Source: Limivivens sp934393555 | GTDB lineage: Bacteria > Bacillota > Clostridia > Lachnospirales > Lachnospiraceae | Assembly: GCA_934393555.1 (NCBI GenBank) | Contig: CAKRQP010000153.1 | Span: 1 to 5,307, forward strand | Direction: 5' to 3' | DNA: 5,307 nucleotides | Part shown: positions 5,106 to 5,307 of the stretch, in pieces | How the letters are laid out: each line of letters opens with the position of its first letter | Numbering within the stretch: the first letter of the stretch is position 1 | The notes under the pieces: generated by a model | Told to the model about the DNA's origin: nothing | The model's database searches: none | Seen by the model: the letters and a program-made list of their open reading frames with translations, nothing else | Made by a program: the position numbers and the translations under genes

Positions 5106-5279
5106 CGATGAAAAAGTATTTGTAACTGCTCAGTACCTTCACAGGTATGGGCAAAAATCCAATAAAAACCGCCTTCGGCGATGAGATTTTTGCATGTACC
5201 TCGCGGGATTTTGGCATATTCATGCCATAACACCTCGCGGGACAGTGACTGCTGAATAGTTACAAGTATTCTCAATCGA
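5106..5279. mobile_element. MITE-like element bounded by imperfect inverted repeats
   Basis: AGTATTTGTAACTGCTCAG (5115-5133) is mirrored by the reverse complement of 5252-5270, AATACTTGTAACTATTCAG (15 of 19 identical). CGAT on the outer side of each copy extends the symmetry with a 1-nt offset. Inside are a small CGCC/GGCG hairpin (5170-5180) and an 11-bp direct repeat ACCTCGCGGGA (5198-5208 and 5232-5242). Between those two copies lies the perfect hairpin TGGCAT-ATTC-ATGCCA (5212-5227). No transposase is present. Two minus-strand frames cross it (40 codons from ATG 5223; 73 codons from ATG 5305), but neither has a ribosome binding site or a recognisable domain and both are probably not genes. 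I see no clear target-site duplication. It could be a MITE, a REP-type intergenic repeat or a structured RNA locus. Confidence 0.5.
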
Positions 5280-5307
5280 CAGGGAAAACAAAGATCCGCA
5301 TCCATGA

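Noticed and set aside
5084..5305. 73-codon minus-strand frame
   Set aside because: It spans the inverted-repeat element and has no recognisable domain; only 2 nt lie upstream in the window, so its start cannot be judged. A second overlapping minus frame is equally gene-like.

Overview
The window looks like chromosomal DNA from a low-to-moderate GC Bacillota (class Clostridia, probably Lachnospiraceae). I infer this from the two-subunit glycine decarboxylase, the tandem glycine riboswitch, strong AGGAGG-type ribosome binding sites, sigma-A-like promoters and U-tailed terminators. The genus cannot be fixed from the sequence alone.

Positions 1-3085 hold a glycine cleavage operon read leftwards on the minus strand. 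A promoter (TTGACA-N17-TAACAT, 3057-3085) is followed by a tandem glycine riboswitch with its intrinsic terminator (2836-3039) and a 136-nt hairpin-rich leader. Then come gcvT (1605-2699), gcvH (1185-1568) and the first 383 codons of gcvPA, which runs off the left edge. gcvPB presumably follows outside. Together the T, H and P proteins split glycine into CO2, ammonia and methylene-tetrahydrofolate; the riboswitch should let transcription through when glycine is plentiful.

Positions 3259-4421 hold a divergent two-gene unit on the plus strand. A near-consensus promoter (3259-3287) is followed by an MBL-fold metallohydrolase (3333-4019), a VOC/glyoxalase-I-like protein that overlaps it by 4 nt (4016-4372), and an intrinsic terminator. 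All predicted metal ligands are present in both proteins.

Positions 4422-5307 contain no convincing intact gene and are the most unusual part. A 23-codon peptide with a start-like context (4454-4525), possibly the broken start of a SAF/UxaA-like gene, runs into a degenerate tandem array (about 4507-4841) of six units with a 53-bp period. Every unit carries an inverted GYATCT...AGATRC pair exactly 31 bp apart, even where the rest of the unit has diverged. The arms covary, and the wobble pairs form only in plus-strand RNA. Further right are a GC-rich hairpin with alternative folds, a promoter-like sequence running into a terminator-like hairpin, and a roughly 170-bp inverted-repeat-bounded element (5106-5279) that resembles a MITE or intergenic repeat.
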